Positions 46,951 to 58,621 of a DNA stretch of 64,000 bases are shown piece after piece. Source of the DNA: Sphingomonas sp. Leaf343 (GTDB lineage Bacteria > Pseudomonadota > Alphaproteobacteria > Sphingomonadales > Sphingomonadaceae); assembly GCF_001423765.1 (NCBI RefSeq), contig NZ_LMPG01000013.1:175396-239395 (forward strand). The letters are read 5' to 3'. The translations under genes and the position numbers were made by a program. Under the pieces are notes generated by a model. That model had not been told where the DNA came from. It was given only the letters and a program-made list of their open reading frames with translations, and made no database searches. The number at the start of each line of letters is the position of its first letter. Position 1 is the first letter of the stretch.

Positions 46951-49900
46951 ATGAAGGGCTCTGCAGTTCTGTCCGCTCTTGCGCGGTCGACGTCGATCTG
47001 GACGTTGACGATGTGCATGGCACTACCGGCCGCCGCCGCGGCGCAGACGACCGATTCGGTCACCAACGCACAGCCGGGTACCGGGGCGCAGGCCACCGGC
47101 ACCGCCGTGCAGCCGACGGGGCAGGACCCCGCAGATGCGACTCAGGACGCCGACATCGTCGTCACCGGCATCCGCGCCAGCCTCGATCGCGCGATCGACA
47201 TCAAGCGCAACTCGGCCGGCGTCGTCGACGCGATCTCCGCCGAGGACATCGGCAAGTTCCCCGACACCAACCTCGCCGAATCGCTCCAGCGCATCACCGG
47301 CGTGTCGATCAACCGCGTCAACGGCGAGGGCTCGCAGGTCTCCGTCCGCGGCTTCTCCGGCGGCTTCAACCTCGTGACGCTCAACGGCCGCCAGTTGCCC
47401 GCGTCGAACGTCGATACCAGCGGCGGCGGCGACTTCGCGCGCGGCACCGGCCGCTCGTTCGATTTCCAGAACCTCGCCTCCGAAGGCGTCTCGACGCTGG
47501 AGGTCTACAAGACCGGCCGCGCCGCGATCCCGTCGGGCGGCATCGGCGCGGCGATCAACGTCGTCACCCGTCGCCCGCTCGATGCGCGCGAGGACGGGCT
47601 GAGCGGCTCGCTGGGAGCCAAGGCGCTGTACGATACCAGCGTCGACAATGGTAAAGGCAAGAAGGTCCTGCCGGAACTGTCCGGCCTGCTGAACTGGAAG
47701 AACGACGGCGGCACGTTCGGCGTGTCCGCATTCGGCAGCTATCAGCGCCGCGACAGCACCTCGGCGCAGAGCAACCCGAACTATTTCAACGTCGTCCCGA
47801 ACGCGACCTTCTTCAACACCGCCGGTCCGTACATCAACGCGGCGACCCAAATCACCAACCGTCCGACGACGCCGTTCGTGCTGGTCCCCAACGACAGCCG
47901 CTACCAGTTCTCCGAGAACAAGCGCGAGCGCATCAACGGTCAGGCCGTGGCGCAGTTCAAGCCGACCGACCGCCTGACCTTCACCGCCGACGCGCTGTTC
48001 GCGCAAAACCGGTTGCAGGAGCAGCGCAGCGAGCAGGGCAACTGGTTCAACCGCCCCTTCGCGCAGGTGACGTTCGACGAAAACCCCGTCATCGCCACCA
48101 CGACGTTCCTTCAGGAGAACATCAACGGCGTGAAGGATGCCGGCTACGAACAGCAGTTCCGCGCCACCAAGACGCAGCTCCAGTCCTACGGCCTGAACGG
48201 CAAGTGGGAGATGACGGACACCCTGTCGCTGAACGTCGACGGCTATCACGCGATCTCCAAGTCTGATCCCGATGCGAAGAACGGCACGTCGTCGACGCTC
48301 ATCAGCCTCGGCGCCCCCGTCATCGCTTCGCAGTCGCTCGACTTCAGCAGCGGCTTCCCGGTCCAGGCGTCGACGATCAACGATGCGCTGCGCGGCAACG
48401 GCAACGGCGTCCTCGACCTGGGCGATCTCGGCACGCAGATCGCGCGCACGGTCACATCCGCGCAGAAGCAGCGCATCGACGGCGCGCGCGCCGATCTCGG
48501 CTGGGATCTGGGCGGCGGCAGCCGGTTCGACTTCGGCGGCACCTATACCGACTCGCTGATGACCAGCCGCCGCACGCAGACGCAGCAGCAGTTGGGCGAC
48601 TGGGGCATCAACGATCCCGGCATCGTCGAGCGGCTGGCCGGCAACGTCGTCGACACCTTCTGTCTGACCTGCAAGTTCGATCGCTACAAGCCACGCTCCG
48701 CCGACGCGGCGCTGATCGCCTTCCGCGGCAACGCCGTCGACCTGAACAACATCTTTTCCAGCTTCTATGCGGCCAACCCGGTCAACCAGACCGCCAACGA
48801 TTTTGATCAGGTCGGCGAGAAGGTCTGGGCGATCTACGGCCAGATCACGTGGAAGGGGGAGATCGCCGGCCGCGCCGCCAACCTCGTGTTCGGCACCCGG
48901 TACGAACAGACACGGGTCCGCTCGCGCGCGCTTCAGGTCGTGCCGTCCGCGATCGCGTGGGAAGCCGACAACGACTTCGGCATCCGCTTCCCGACCGGTG
49001 CCGCCGCGACGCCGCAGGAAATCCTGTCCAAGGGCAAATACTCCAACCTGCTGCCCGCGGTCGATTTCAACATCGAGGTCGCGAACAACGTCATCGCCCG
49101 CGCCTCGGCCAGCCGCACGCTGGCACGGCCCGACTACGGCAACCTGTTCTCGTCGACGACGGCGGGTACGCCGGGACGCCCGACCTTCCTGGGCGGGCAG
49201 CCGGGCGGCAGCAGCGGCAACGCCGACCTGCGTCCGCTCGTCTCGGACAATTTCGATCTGTCGCTGGAATGGTATTACAAGCCGTCCAGTTTCGTGTCGG
49301 CAGGCTTCTTCGACAAGCGGGTCCGCAATTTCATCGGTCAGGGCGTGTTCAACCGCAACCTGTTCGGCCTGCGCGATCCGACCTCCGGCGCGGCCGGTAC
49401 GCGCTCGGGCGTCGCGGCACAGCGGCTGGCGGCACTCGCCGCCGACCTCAGCGACGTGAACCTGTTCACCTACACGGCGCTGCTGGTCCAGAACGGCGGC
49501 AACACCGCGCAGGCGGACGCCACCTTCCAGGCCAACCGCTCGCCGGGCGGGGCGCTCAACCAGACCTTCGTCGATTCGACGTTGCGCGCGGTCGACGTGC
49601 TCGCCAACCCGGAGGACCCGCTGTTCAACTTCGCGGTGGCGCAGCCGATCAACAACCGCGACGGCCACATCTATGGCTTCGAACTCGCCGGCCAGCACTT
49701 CTTCGGCAACACCGGCTTCGGTGTGTCGGCGTCGTACACCAAGGTCGACGGCAACGTGAACGTCGACATCGCCGCCGATCCGGACGTCAACGTGTTTGCG
49801 TTGACCGGTCTGGGCGACAGCGCCAACGGCTCGCTGATCTACGACAAGAACGGTCTGTCGGCGCGCGTCACCTATAACTGGCGGGCGAAGTTCCTCGCGG

Positions 49901-50121
49901 CGACCAACCAGGGCGACGATCGCAACCCGTTGTTCAACGCAGCGTTCGGCACGCTCGATTTCAACATCAGCTACGAGCTGACGGACAATATCGCGCTGTC
50001 GTTCGAGGGCGTGAACCTGACCAGCGAGCCGCTGCGCCAATATGGCCGCGACAAGAAGGCGCTGGTGTTCGCACAGGAACTGAAGCCCCGCCTGCTCGCG
50101 GGTGCCCGCTTCCGCTTCTGA
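46951..50121 (+). CDS. TonB-dependent receptor, carbohydrate type (TIGR01782-like)
   Basis: 1056 residues. A signal peptide ends near AAAAAQT (about 34). The plug opens DADIVVTGIRASLDRAIDIKRNSAGVVDAISAEDIGKFPDTNLAESLQRITGV in pieces typical of TonB-Xanth-Caul receptors, and QVSVRGFSGGFNLVTLNGRQLP follows. The barrel ends in the usual aromatic residue (ARFRF). Receptors of this class import plant-derived or other oligosaccharides in sphingomonads and Caulobacter. Its promoter is overlapped by a LacI-type operator, and the lacI gene is divergent, so expression is sugar-induced. SapC, cupin and halogenase genes follow after a terminator. Confidence 0.93.
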   Translation: MKGSAVLSALARSTSIWTLTMCMALPAAAAAQTTDSVTNAQPGTGAQATGTAVQPTGQDPADATQDADIVVTGIRASLDRAIDIKRNSAGVVDAISAEDIGKFPDTNLAESLQRITGVSINRVNGEGSQVSVRGFSGGFNLVTLNGRQLPASNVDTSGGGDFARGTGRSFDFQNLASEGVSTLEVYKTGRAAIPSGGIGAAINVVTRRPLDAREDGLSGSLGAKALYDTSVDNGKGKKVLPELSGLLNWKNDGGTFGVSAFGSYQRRDSTSAQSNPNYFNVVPNATFFNTAGPYINAATQITNRPTTPFVLVPNDSRYQFSENKRERINGQAVAQFKPTDRLTFTADALFAQNRLQEQRSEQGNWFNRPFAQVTFDENPVIATTTFLQENINGVKDAGYEQQFRATKTQLQSYGLNGKWEMTDTLSLNVDGYHAISKSDPDAKNGTSSTLISLGAPVIASQSLDFSSGFPVQASTINDALRGNGNGVLDLGDLGTQIARTVTSAQKQRIDGARADLGWDLGGGSRFDFGGTYTDSLMTSRRTQTQQQLGDWGINDPGIVERLAGNVVDTFCLTCKFDRYKPRSADAALIAFRGNAVDLNNIFSSFYAANPVNQTANDFDQVGEKVWAIYGQITWKGEIAGRAANLVFGTRYEQTRVRSRALQVVPSAIAWEADNDFGIRFPTGAAATPQEILSKGKYSNLLPAVDFNIEVANNVIARASASRTLARPDYGNLFSSTTAGTPGRPTFLGGQPGGSSGNADLRPLVSDNFDLSLEWYYKPSSFVSAGFFDKRVRNFIGQGVFNRNLFGLRDPTSGAAGTRSGVAAQRLAALAADLSDVNLFTYTALLVQNGGNTAQADATFQANRSPGGALNQTFVDSTLRAVDVLANPEDPLFNFAVAQPINNRDGHIYGFELAGQHFFGNTGFGVSASYTKVDGNVNVDIAADPDVNVFALTGLGDSANGSLIYDKNGLSARVTYNWRAKFLAATNQGDDRNPLFNAAFGTLDFNISYELTDNIALSFEGVNLTSEPLRQYGRDKKALVFAQELKPRLLAGARFRF

Positions 50122-50131
50122 CCGGACGAAG

Positions 50132-50161
50132 GGGGCCGCCCGGCGGAGGGCGGCCCCTTTT
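50132..50161 (+). terminator. Rho-independent terminator after the TonB-dependent receptor
   Basis: GGGGCCGCCC, six-base loop GGCGGA, GGGCGGCCCC and then TTTT: a perfect 10-bp stem with T-run, ten bases after the stop. Confidence 0.9.
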
Positions 50162-50244
50162 CCGCAATCCGGCGCGGGCGGATCGCCGCCTCGCGCAACG
50201 CCCCCACGATGGCCGATGGCGACGGCGGCGAACGCACTTCTCCC

Positions 50245-50272
50245 TTGAGCCGCCATCCCGGCGACCTATGAT
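50245..50272 (+). promoter_or_regulatory. Likely sigma-70 promoter for the SapC-cupin-halogenase operon
   Basis: TTGAGC (50245-50250) and TATGAT (50267-50272) stand 16 bases apart, 58 bases ahead of the SapC start, downstream of the receptor's terminator. The -10 matches five of six positions. Confidence 0.5.
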
Positions 50273-50329
50273 CCCCGCCATCCGACCTGCGCCATCCTCA
50301 TCCGTCCCCGAAGCCAGGATCGTCCGGCG

Positions 50330-51016
50330 ATGACTGACCGCGTTCCCCTCGACAATATCGATCATGCCGACCTGACGGTGGCGATCCGCTACGGGGCCGA
50401 TCTGGGCGATGCGGTGAACCAGATGCTGGTGTTCCCGACCGAGTTCGAACAGGTGCAGCGCGAATACCCGATCGTGTTCCGGCAGCAGGACGGCGCATTC
50501 TATGCGGTCGCGCTGCTCGGCCTCGACCTGAACGAGAACCTGTTCCTGCGCGGCGATCGCTGGCAGGCGCGCTACGTCCCCGCCATCCGCCAGCGTGGCC
50601 CGTTCGCGCGAACCGACGACACTATCCAGATCGACCGCGACGATCCCCGCGTCGGCACCGGTGACGGCGAACCCCTCTTCCTCCGCCACGGCGGACAGGC
50701 CCCCTATCTCCAGCACATCGCCCGCGTCCTTGATGTCGTCGCCGAGGGACAGCGATCGATGGCCCCGACCTTCGCGGCCCTGGCGGAGGCCGGGCTGCTC
50801 CACCCGACGCAGATCGCGATCGATCTCGGCGACGGGCAGAGCTACGTCGTTCCCGACATCCACGTCGTCGCGCAGGACCGACTCGCGGCGCTCGACAGCG
50901 CGACGCTCCAGCGCCTGTCGCAGAGCGGCATACTCCGTATCGCCTATATGGCGGCGGCGTCGCTGGAGAACATCAACCACCTGATCGCCCTGCGACAGGA
51001 GCGCGACGCGTCGTGA
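50330..51016 (+). CDS. SapC family protein
   Basis: 228 residues with the SapC pattern: HADLTVAIRYGADLGDAVNQMLVFPTEFEQVQREYPIVFRQ, FYAVALLGLDLNENLFL, RWQARYVPAIRQRGPF and ALDSATLQRLSQSGILRIAYMAAASLENINHLI in order. SapC is a component of the S-layer export locus in Campylobacter; in sphingomonads and Caulobacter relatives the family sits in sugar-uptake loci beside TonB-dependent receptors, a role not understood. GTG of the cupin gene overlaps its stop. Confidence 0.9.
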   Translation: MTDRVPLDNIDHADLTVAIRYGADLGDAVNQMLVFPTEFEQVQREYPIVFRQQDGAFYAVALLGLDLNENLFLRGDRWQARYVPAIRQRGPFARTDDTIQIDRDDPRVGTGDGEPLFLRHGGQAPYLQHIARVLDVVAEGQRSMAPTFAALAEAGLLHPTQIAIDLGDGQSYVVPDIHVVAQDRLAALDSATLQRLSQSGILRIAYMAAASLENINHLIALRQERDAS

Positions 51017-52059
51017 CGGGCCGCCTGCCCGCGATCACGGAGCGTCGCACGCGCGAGATCGCGGGCGCGACCCTGACGGACTTCTCGCCCGCCGCGCTGC
51101 TGTCGGCGCAGGAGCCGGTCATCCTGCGCGGTCTCGCCGCCGACTGGCCGCTGGTCGCGGCGGGACGGCGCGGGCCAAAGGAGGCGATGGCCTATCTCAA
51201 GCGGTTCGACGCGGGCCGGCCCGTGGTCGGCTATACCGGCGATCCGGCGATCGGCGGTCGTTTCTTCTACCGCGACGATTTCAGCGGCCTGAATTTCGAT
51301 GCCCGCCGCGTCGGACTGTCCGACTATCTCGACCGCATCGTCGCGCACCTCGGCGATCCCGCCGCGCCGTCCTTCTATCTCGGCTCCACCGATCTCGACC
51401 GTTATCTGCCGGGCCTTCGCGCGGAGAACGACCTGCCGCTGCCGCCGCCCGTGGAGGGTCGCGACCCCGCGCTCGCCAGCATCTGGATCGGCAACCGCAC
51501 CACCGCCGCCACGCATTACGACATGTCGAACAATCTGGCGTGCTGCATGGTCGGCCCGCGCCGCTTCACGCTGTTCCCGCCCGACCAGATCGCCAACCTC
51601 TACCCCGGCCCGCTGGAGCCGACGCCCGGCGGTCAGGTCGTCAGCATGGTCGACCTCCGCGCGCCGGACCTCGATCGCTATCCCGGCTTCGCGGAAGCGG
51701 CGGCGACCGCGCAGGTCGCCGATCTGGAACCCGGCGACGTCCTCTTCTACCCCGCGCTGTGGTGGCACAATGTCGAGGCGCTAGGCGCGTTCAACGTCAT
51801 GATAAACTATTGGTGGAACGACGCCCCCGCCTTCCTCGACAGTCCGATGACGACGCTGCTCCACGCCCTGCTGTCGTTGCGCGACCGGCCGGCGGCGGAG
51901 AAGCGCGCCTGGGCCGGCCTGTTCGATTATTACGTCTGGGGCGACAGCGGCCGTCCCGCCGCGCACCTGCCCGAACAGATGCACGGCGACCTGGCCACCC
52001 TCGACGATCGCGCCGCGCGCCGGTTGCGCGCCCGCCTGCTGGAACGGCTCAACCGATGA
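51013..52059 (+). CDS. Cupin-like (JmjC-type) dioxygenase-fold protein
   Basis: 348 residues from GTG 51013, overlapping SapC. The cupin-8/JmjC fold shows as ANRTTAATHYDMSNNLACCMVGPRRFTLFPPDQ in outline (the HxD iron pair is H-Y-D near residue 172) and GDVLFYPALWWHNVEAL, which carries the second His. Such proteins are 2-oxoglutarate/iron hydroxylases of proteins or small molecules; only the ligand pattern supports activity. Its stop overlaps the halogenase start by ATGA. This cupin, SapC and halogenase arrangement recurs in sphingomonad sugar loci. Confidence 0.87.
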   Translation: MTGRLPAITERRTREIAGATLTDFSPAALLSAQEPVILRGLAADWPLVAAGRRGPKEAMAYLKRFDAGRPVVGYTGDPAIGGRFFYRDDFSGLNFDARRVGLSDYLDRIVAHLGDPAAPSFYLGSTDLDRYLPGLRAENDLPLPPPVEGRDPALASIWIGNRTTAATHYDMSNNLACCMVGPRRFTLFPPDQIANLYPGPLEPTPGGQVVSMVDLRAPDLDRYPGFAEAAATAQVADLEPGDVLFYPALWWHNVEALGAFNVMINYWWNDAPAFLDSPMTTLLHALLSLRDRPAAEKRAWAGLFDYYVWGDSGRPAAHLPEQMHGDLATLDDRAARRLRARLLERLNR

Positions 52060-53543
52060 CCGACACCCCGAAACGCACCCGCGTCGTCATCGCCGGCGGC
52101 GGCACTGCGGGCTGGCTCGCCGCCGCGATCCTGACGCACCAGCTCGGCCCGCTGATCGACGTCGTTCTGGTCGAATCCGACGAGATCGGCACGGTCGGCG
52201 TCGGCGAGGCGACGATCCCGACCATACAGGCCTTTCACGCGCTGATCGGCCTCGACGAGCGCGAGTTCATGGCCGCGACCGGTGCCAGCTTCAAACTGGG
52301 CATCTCGTTCGAGAACTGGACGCGCCCCGGCGAGCGCTACATCCACTCGTTCGGCGATGTCGGCCGATCGACCTGGATGGGCGACTTCCAGCATTTCTGG
52401 CTGGAGGCGCGCGCGCAGGGCATCGCCGCGCCGATCGGAGCGTACTGCGTCGAACACGAGGCCGCGCTCGCCGGCCGTTTCGCCACCGGCGGGCAGGACC
52501 GGCTGAACTACGCCTATCATTTCGACGCCGGCCGTTATGCCCGGTACCTGCGCGCCCGGTGCGAGGCGGCGGGACTGACCCGGATCGAGGGTCGCATCGC
52601 CCGCATCGAACAGGACAGCGACACCGGCCACATCGCCGCCCTGCACCTGGACGACGGCCAGCGGATCGCAGGCGACCTGTTCCTCGACTGCACCGGCTTC
52701 CGCGCGCTGCTGATCGGCGACACCCTGGGGATCGGGTTCGAGGATTGGGGCCACTGGCTGCCCACCAACCGCGCGCTTGCGGTGCAGACGAAGGCGGTCG
52801 GGCCGGCGGTGCCCTATACCCGCGCCGTCGCACACGATGCCGGCTGGCGCTGGCAGATCCCGCTCCAGCACCGCGTCGGCAACGGGCTGGTCTACAGCGC
52901 CGACCACCTGTCGGACGACGCCGCGCACGATCGCCTGCTCGCCTCGGTCGAAGGGGAGACGGTGACCGACCCGCGCCTGATCCGCTTCCGCACCGGTCGC
53001 CGGCTTCGGTCGTGGCACGGCAACTGCATCGCCCTCAGCCTCGCGGGCGGGTTCGTCGAGCCGCTGGAATCGACCAGCCTCCACCTCATCATGGTCGCGA
53101 TGACGCGGCTGGTGCAGCAATTCCCGTTCGACGGCATCAGCCCCGCAACCGTCGCCCGCTACAACGACCAGTCCCGCCGCGAGATCGAGGGCGTGCGCGA
53201 CTTCATCGTCCTCCACTATCACCTCAACCTGCGGGACGAGCCCTTCTGGCGCGACCGTCGCGAGGGCGGCATCCCGGACACGCTGGCCGACCGCATCGCG
53301 CTCTTCCGCGACAATGCACAGGCCTATCAGGGGGCGGACGAGCTGTTCCGCGTCACGTCGTGGCTACAGGTGATGCTGGGCCAGGGGCTTCAGCCGCGCA
53401 CGCACCACCACGTCGCGAGGATGATGCCGCCGGGCCGCCTGCGCGACACGCTGGCGCAGTTGCAGGCAGGCGTCGCGGCGGGCGTCGAGGCGCTGCCCAC
53501 GCATCAGGACTTCCTCGACCGCTACTGCCCCACTTCCACCTGA
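52056..53543 (+). CDS. Tryptophan-halogenase-like FAD protein
   Basis: 495 residues from ATG 52056. The FAD loop GGGTAGWL is at residues 14-21. The catalytic Lys of flavin-dependent halogenases is K80 in GASFKLGISFENW, and the WxWxIP motif that blocks monooxygenation is present as WRWQIP. The region VEPLESTSL corresponds to the active-site Glu. All key residues are intact. The substrate is unlikely to be free tryptophan given the sugar-utilisation setting; family members in such loci have no known function. It is the last gene of the SapC-cupin operon, and no flavin reductase lies nearby. Confidence 0.9.
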   Translation: MTDTPKRTRVVIAGGGTAGWLAAAILTHQLGPLIDVVLVESDEIGTVGVGEATIPTIQAFHALIGLDEREFMAATGASFKLGISFENWTRPGERYIHSFGDVGRSTWMGDFQHFWLEARAQGIAAPIGAYCVEHEAALAGRFATGGQDRLNYAYHFDAGRYARYLRARCEAAGLTRIEGRIARIEQDSDTGHIAALHLDDGQRIAGDLFLDCTGFRALLIGDTLGIGFEDWGHWLPTNRALAVQTKAVGPAVPYTRAVAHDAGWRWQIPLQHRVGNGLVYSADHLSDDAAHDRLLASVEGETVTDPRLIRFRTGRRLRSWHGNCIALSLAGGFVEPLESTSLHLIMVAMTRLVQQFPFDGISPATVARYNDQSRREIEGVRDFIVLHYHLNLRDEPFWRDRREGGIPDTLADRIALFRDNAQAYQGADELFRVTSWLQVMLGQGLQPRTHHHVARMMPPGRLRDTLAQLQAGVAAGVEALPTHQDFLDRYCPTST

Positions 53544-53560
53544 CGCGCCCACCCGGCGTT

Positions 53561-54085
53561 TCAGTCCAGCCGCTCCAGATGAGCCGCGAAATGCGCCTGT
53601 CGCGCGGCATAGCCCGCCGCCGCCACCTTCAGGCCCGCAACCACCTCCGGTGACAAGTCCTTCACCGCCCGCGCCGGCGACCCGATGATGAGGCTGCCGG
53701 CCGCAAAGCTCTTGTCCTCGGTCACCAGCGCGCCCGCGCCGATCAGGCAGTCGTCGGCGATCACCGCGCCGTTCAGCACCGTCGCGCCCATCCCCACCAG
53801 CACCCGGTCGCCCAGCGTACACCCGTGCAGGATCGCGTGATGCCCGACCGTGCAGTCCGCCCCGACGGTCAGCGGCGATCCGGGATCGGAATGCAGCATC
53901 GCCCCCTCCTGGATGTTCGTCCGGTCGCCCAGCACGATCGGCGTGTTGTCCGCGCGGATCACCGCACCGAACCAGATGCCGACCTGCTCGCCCAGTTGCA
54001 CGTCGCCGATCAGGTCGGCGGACGGCGCGATCCAGCTTGACGCCGGCACCTGCGGGCTGTGGCCGTCGATGCGATAGCGCGGCAT
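53561..54085 (-). CDS. Gamma-class carbonic anhydrase-like hexapeptide protein
   Basis: 174 residues from ATG 54085, the usual length; the open frame extends to 54277 without support. Left-handed beta-helix repeats of the hexapeptide kind run from IAPSADLIGDVQLGEQVGIWF to ALVTEDKSFAAGSLIIGSPARAVKDL. The metal-site His residues are in GAMLHSD and GHHAILHGC. YrdA/PaaY-type members bind zinc and often hydrolyse thioesters or have weak carbonic anhydrase activity. Convergent with the halogenase, 17 bases apart. Confidence 0.88.
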   Translation of the reverse strand: MPRYRIDGHSPQVPASSWIAPSADLIGDVQLGEQVGIWFGAVIRADNTPIVLGDRTNIQEGAMLHSDPGSPLTVGADCTVGHHAILHGCTLGDRVLVGMGATVLNGAVIADDCLIGAGALVTEDKSFAAGSLIIGSPARAVKDLSPEVVAGLKVAAAGYAARQAHFAAHLERLD

Positions 54086-54198
54086 CAGCGCGGTGTCCGG
54101 CCGGTGAGGGTCATGGTCTTCCTCTTTTCCTGCGTGAAAGGTCGGTCGCCCGCCATTCTGCCGAAGTCCGCTCGCTTGGAAAGACCCGATCCGCCTGA

Positions 54199-57366
<3,168 letters not shown>

Positions 57367-57443
57367 GGGCACGCACGACGATCCGGCACTGGCAAGTCCG
57401 GCGAAGATGCGCTTTACTTCACCCGTCTTCGGGGGAGGGTGAA

Positions 57444-57986
57444 ATGAACAGGTCGATGGGCATCGCGGCGATGCTGGCGCTGGCCGGATGCGGCGGCGTG
57501 GACTCAAGCGGCAACGGCAACGGCACCACCGCGGCGACGGCCAAGGCGGTGACGACGGCGACCGCCGACTGGAATGCGGAGGATGCCTGCTCCGTCCTCG
57601 ACCGGGATGCCGTGGCAAAGGCGCTTGGCGTCGGCGTCACGACGACCGAACTCGGCAGCGTGTCGCCCGCCGCGGAGGGGCGTGCGGCATTTTCGATGTG
57701 CACCTACACGCTGGCGGACGGCAGCCGGATGGTGCTGCTAGCCCGCGCCGCGCCGAATGGCGATTCCGCGGGCAGCGATGTGGAAGCGTCGCGCACCGCC
57801 GGCGGCACGCTGCCCCCTGCCGCCGATGTTCCCGGCCTCGGCCGCGCGGCATTATGGCGCGATCGGGGCGCACAGTTGCAGCTGTTCCTCGACGACCGCC
57901 GCTACGTCGCGATCGACCTGTTTGGTCCGGTCGCCGCCACCGATGCGAAGGCGAAGGCGATCGCGGTGGCGAAGTTGCTGCGATAG
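57444..57986 (+). CDS. Lipoprotein of unknown function
   Basis: 180 residues from ATG 57444 with a GGGGGAGGG ribosome site. The signal peptide ends in the lipobox LALAGC (Cys at 17), so it is lipid-anchored. After a Gly/Thr/Ala linker comes a small domain with two Cys (EDACSVLDRDAVAKALG and MCTYTLADGSRMVLLARAA), a pattern seen in DUF3558-like lipoproteins that bear a disulfide. Function unknown. It follows the beta-galactosidase by 77 bases, possibly in the same transcript. Confidence 0.75.
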   Translation: MNRSMGIAAMLALAGCGGVDSSGNGNGTTAATAKAVTTATADWNAEDACSVLDRDAVAKALGVGVTTTELGSVSPAAEGRAAFSMCTYTLADGSRMVLLARAAPNGDSAGSDVEASRTAGGTLPPAADVPGLGRAALWRDRGAQLQLFLDDRRYVAIDLFGPVAATDAKAKAIAVAKLLR

Positions 57987-57989
57987 TCG

Positions 57990-58433
57990 CTACGCCGCCA
58001 CCGCTTCCAACAGGTCGCTCACCGTCGAGGTGCGGCCCGGATCGCGCCGGTAATCCGCCAGACACGCGTCCGCCGTCGCGCGTCCCAGCGCGCGCAGCTC
58101 CTCGATCTGCGACCAGCGCGTATCGATCTTGCTCGCCGAACCACGCTCCGCCGGTTCGGGGCAGGCTTCCATCAGATGCAGGTCGGTCGCCGCCAGCGCC
58201 TGCATCGCTGGCTCGGGCGAATGCGTCTTGCGGGCCATCGCCTGCACCTCGGTCAACGCCTTCAGGTCGCGCAACAGGCAGGCGGAGGCGATGATCGCGT
58301 CCAGATCGATCTCGTCGTTTTCGAACAGGCGCGCCGCGCCGTTCCCGACCTTCGTGGCCGACACGTACAGCGGCACCGCCGCCGACGTGGCGATCGCGCT
58401 CAGATCGACGCTGCCCGCGACGATCCTGCGCAA
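57990..58433 (-). pseudogene. Remnant of a patatin-like phospholipase gene
   Basis: The 147-residue frame matches only part of the patatin-like phospholipase (DUF3734-bearing) family. It opens with VDLSAIATSAAVPLYVSATKVGNGAARLFENDEIDLDAIIASACL, the region that follows the nucleophile domain, and then jumps straight to the helical C-terminal part (EVQAMAR, ending ATADACLADYRRDPGRTSTVSDLL). The stretch between, with the catalytic Asp (DGG), is missing, as is the N-terminal half with GxSxG, and nothing resembling it is found on either side. It is therefore a decayed gene with an end loss and an internal deletion. The 188 bases beyond it to 58621 hold no recognisable remainder. Confidence 0.75.
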
Positions 58434-58621
58434 TCATGCTCGCCATCCTGTCGTCGATCGGGACGCGACGATGCTCCCGCTGCGGACCTGACGGGCCGCG
58501 ACGGTTTTCGATGCAGTGCAGCATAAAGCGGTTGCACTCGATCGCGGTGCGATGGCGGTTGAACCTCGGCATCATGCCTGTACCATCCACGACGATACAC
58601 GGCATTACAGGAGGATAGCGG

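Noticed and set aside
47023..50256. 1077-codon open frame antisense to the TonB-dependent receptor
   Set aside because: No domain is recognisable and composition is that of a GC shadow; the plus strand encodes an intact receptor.
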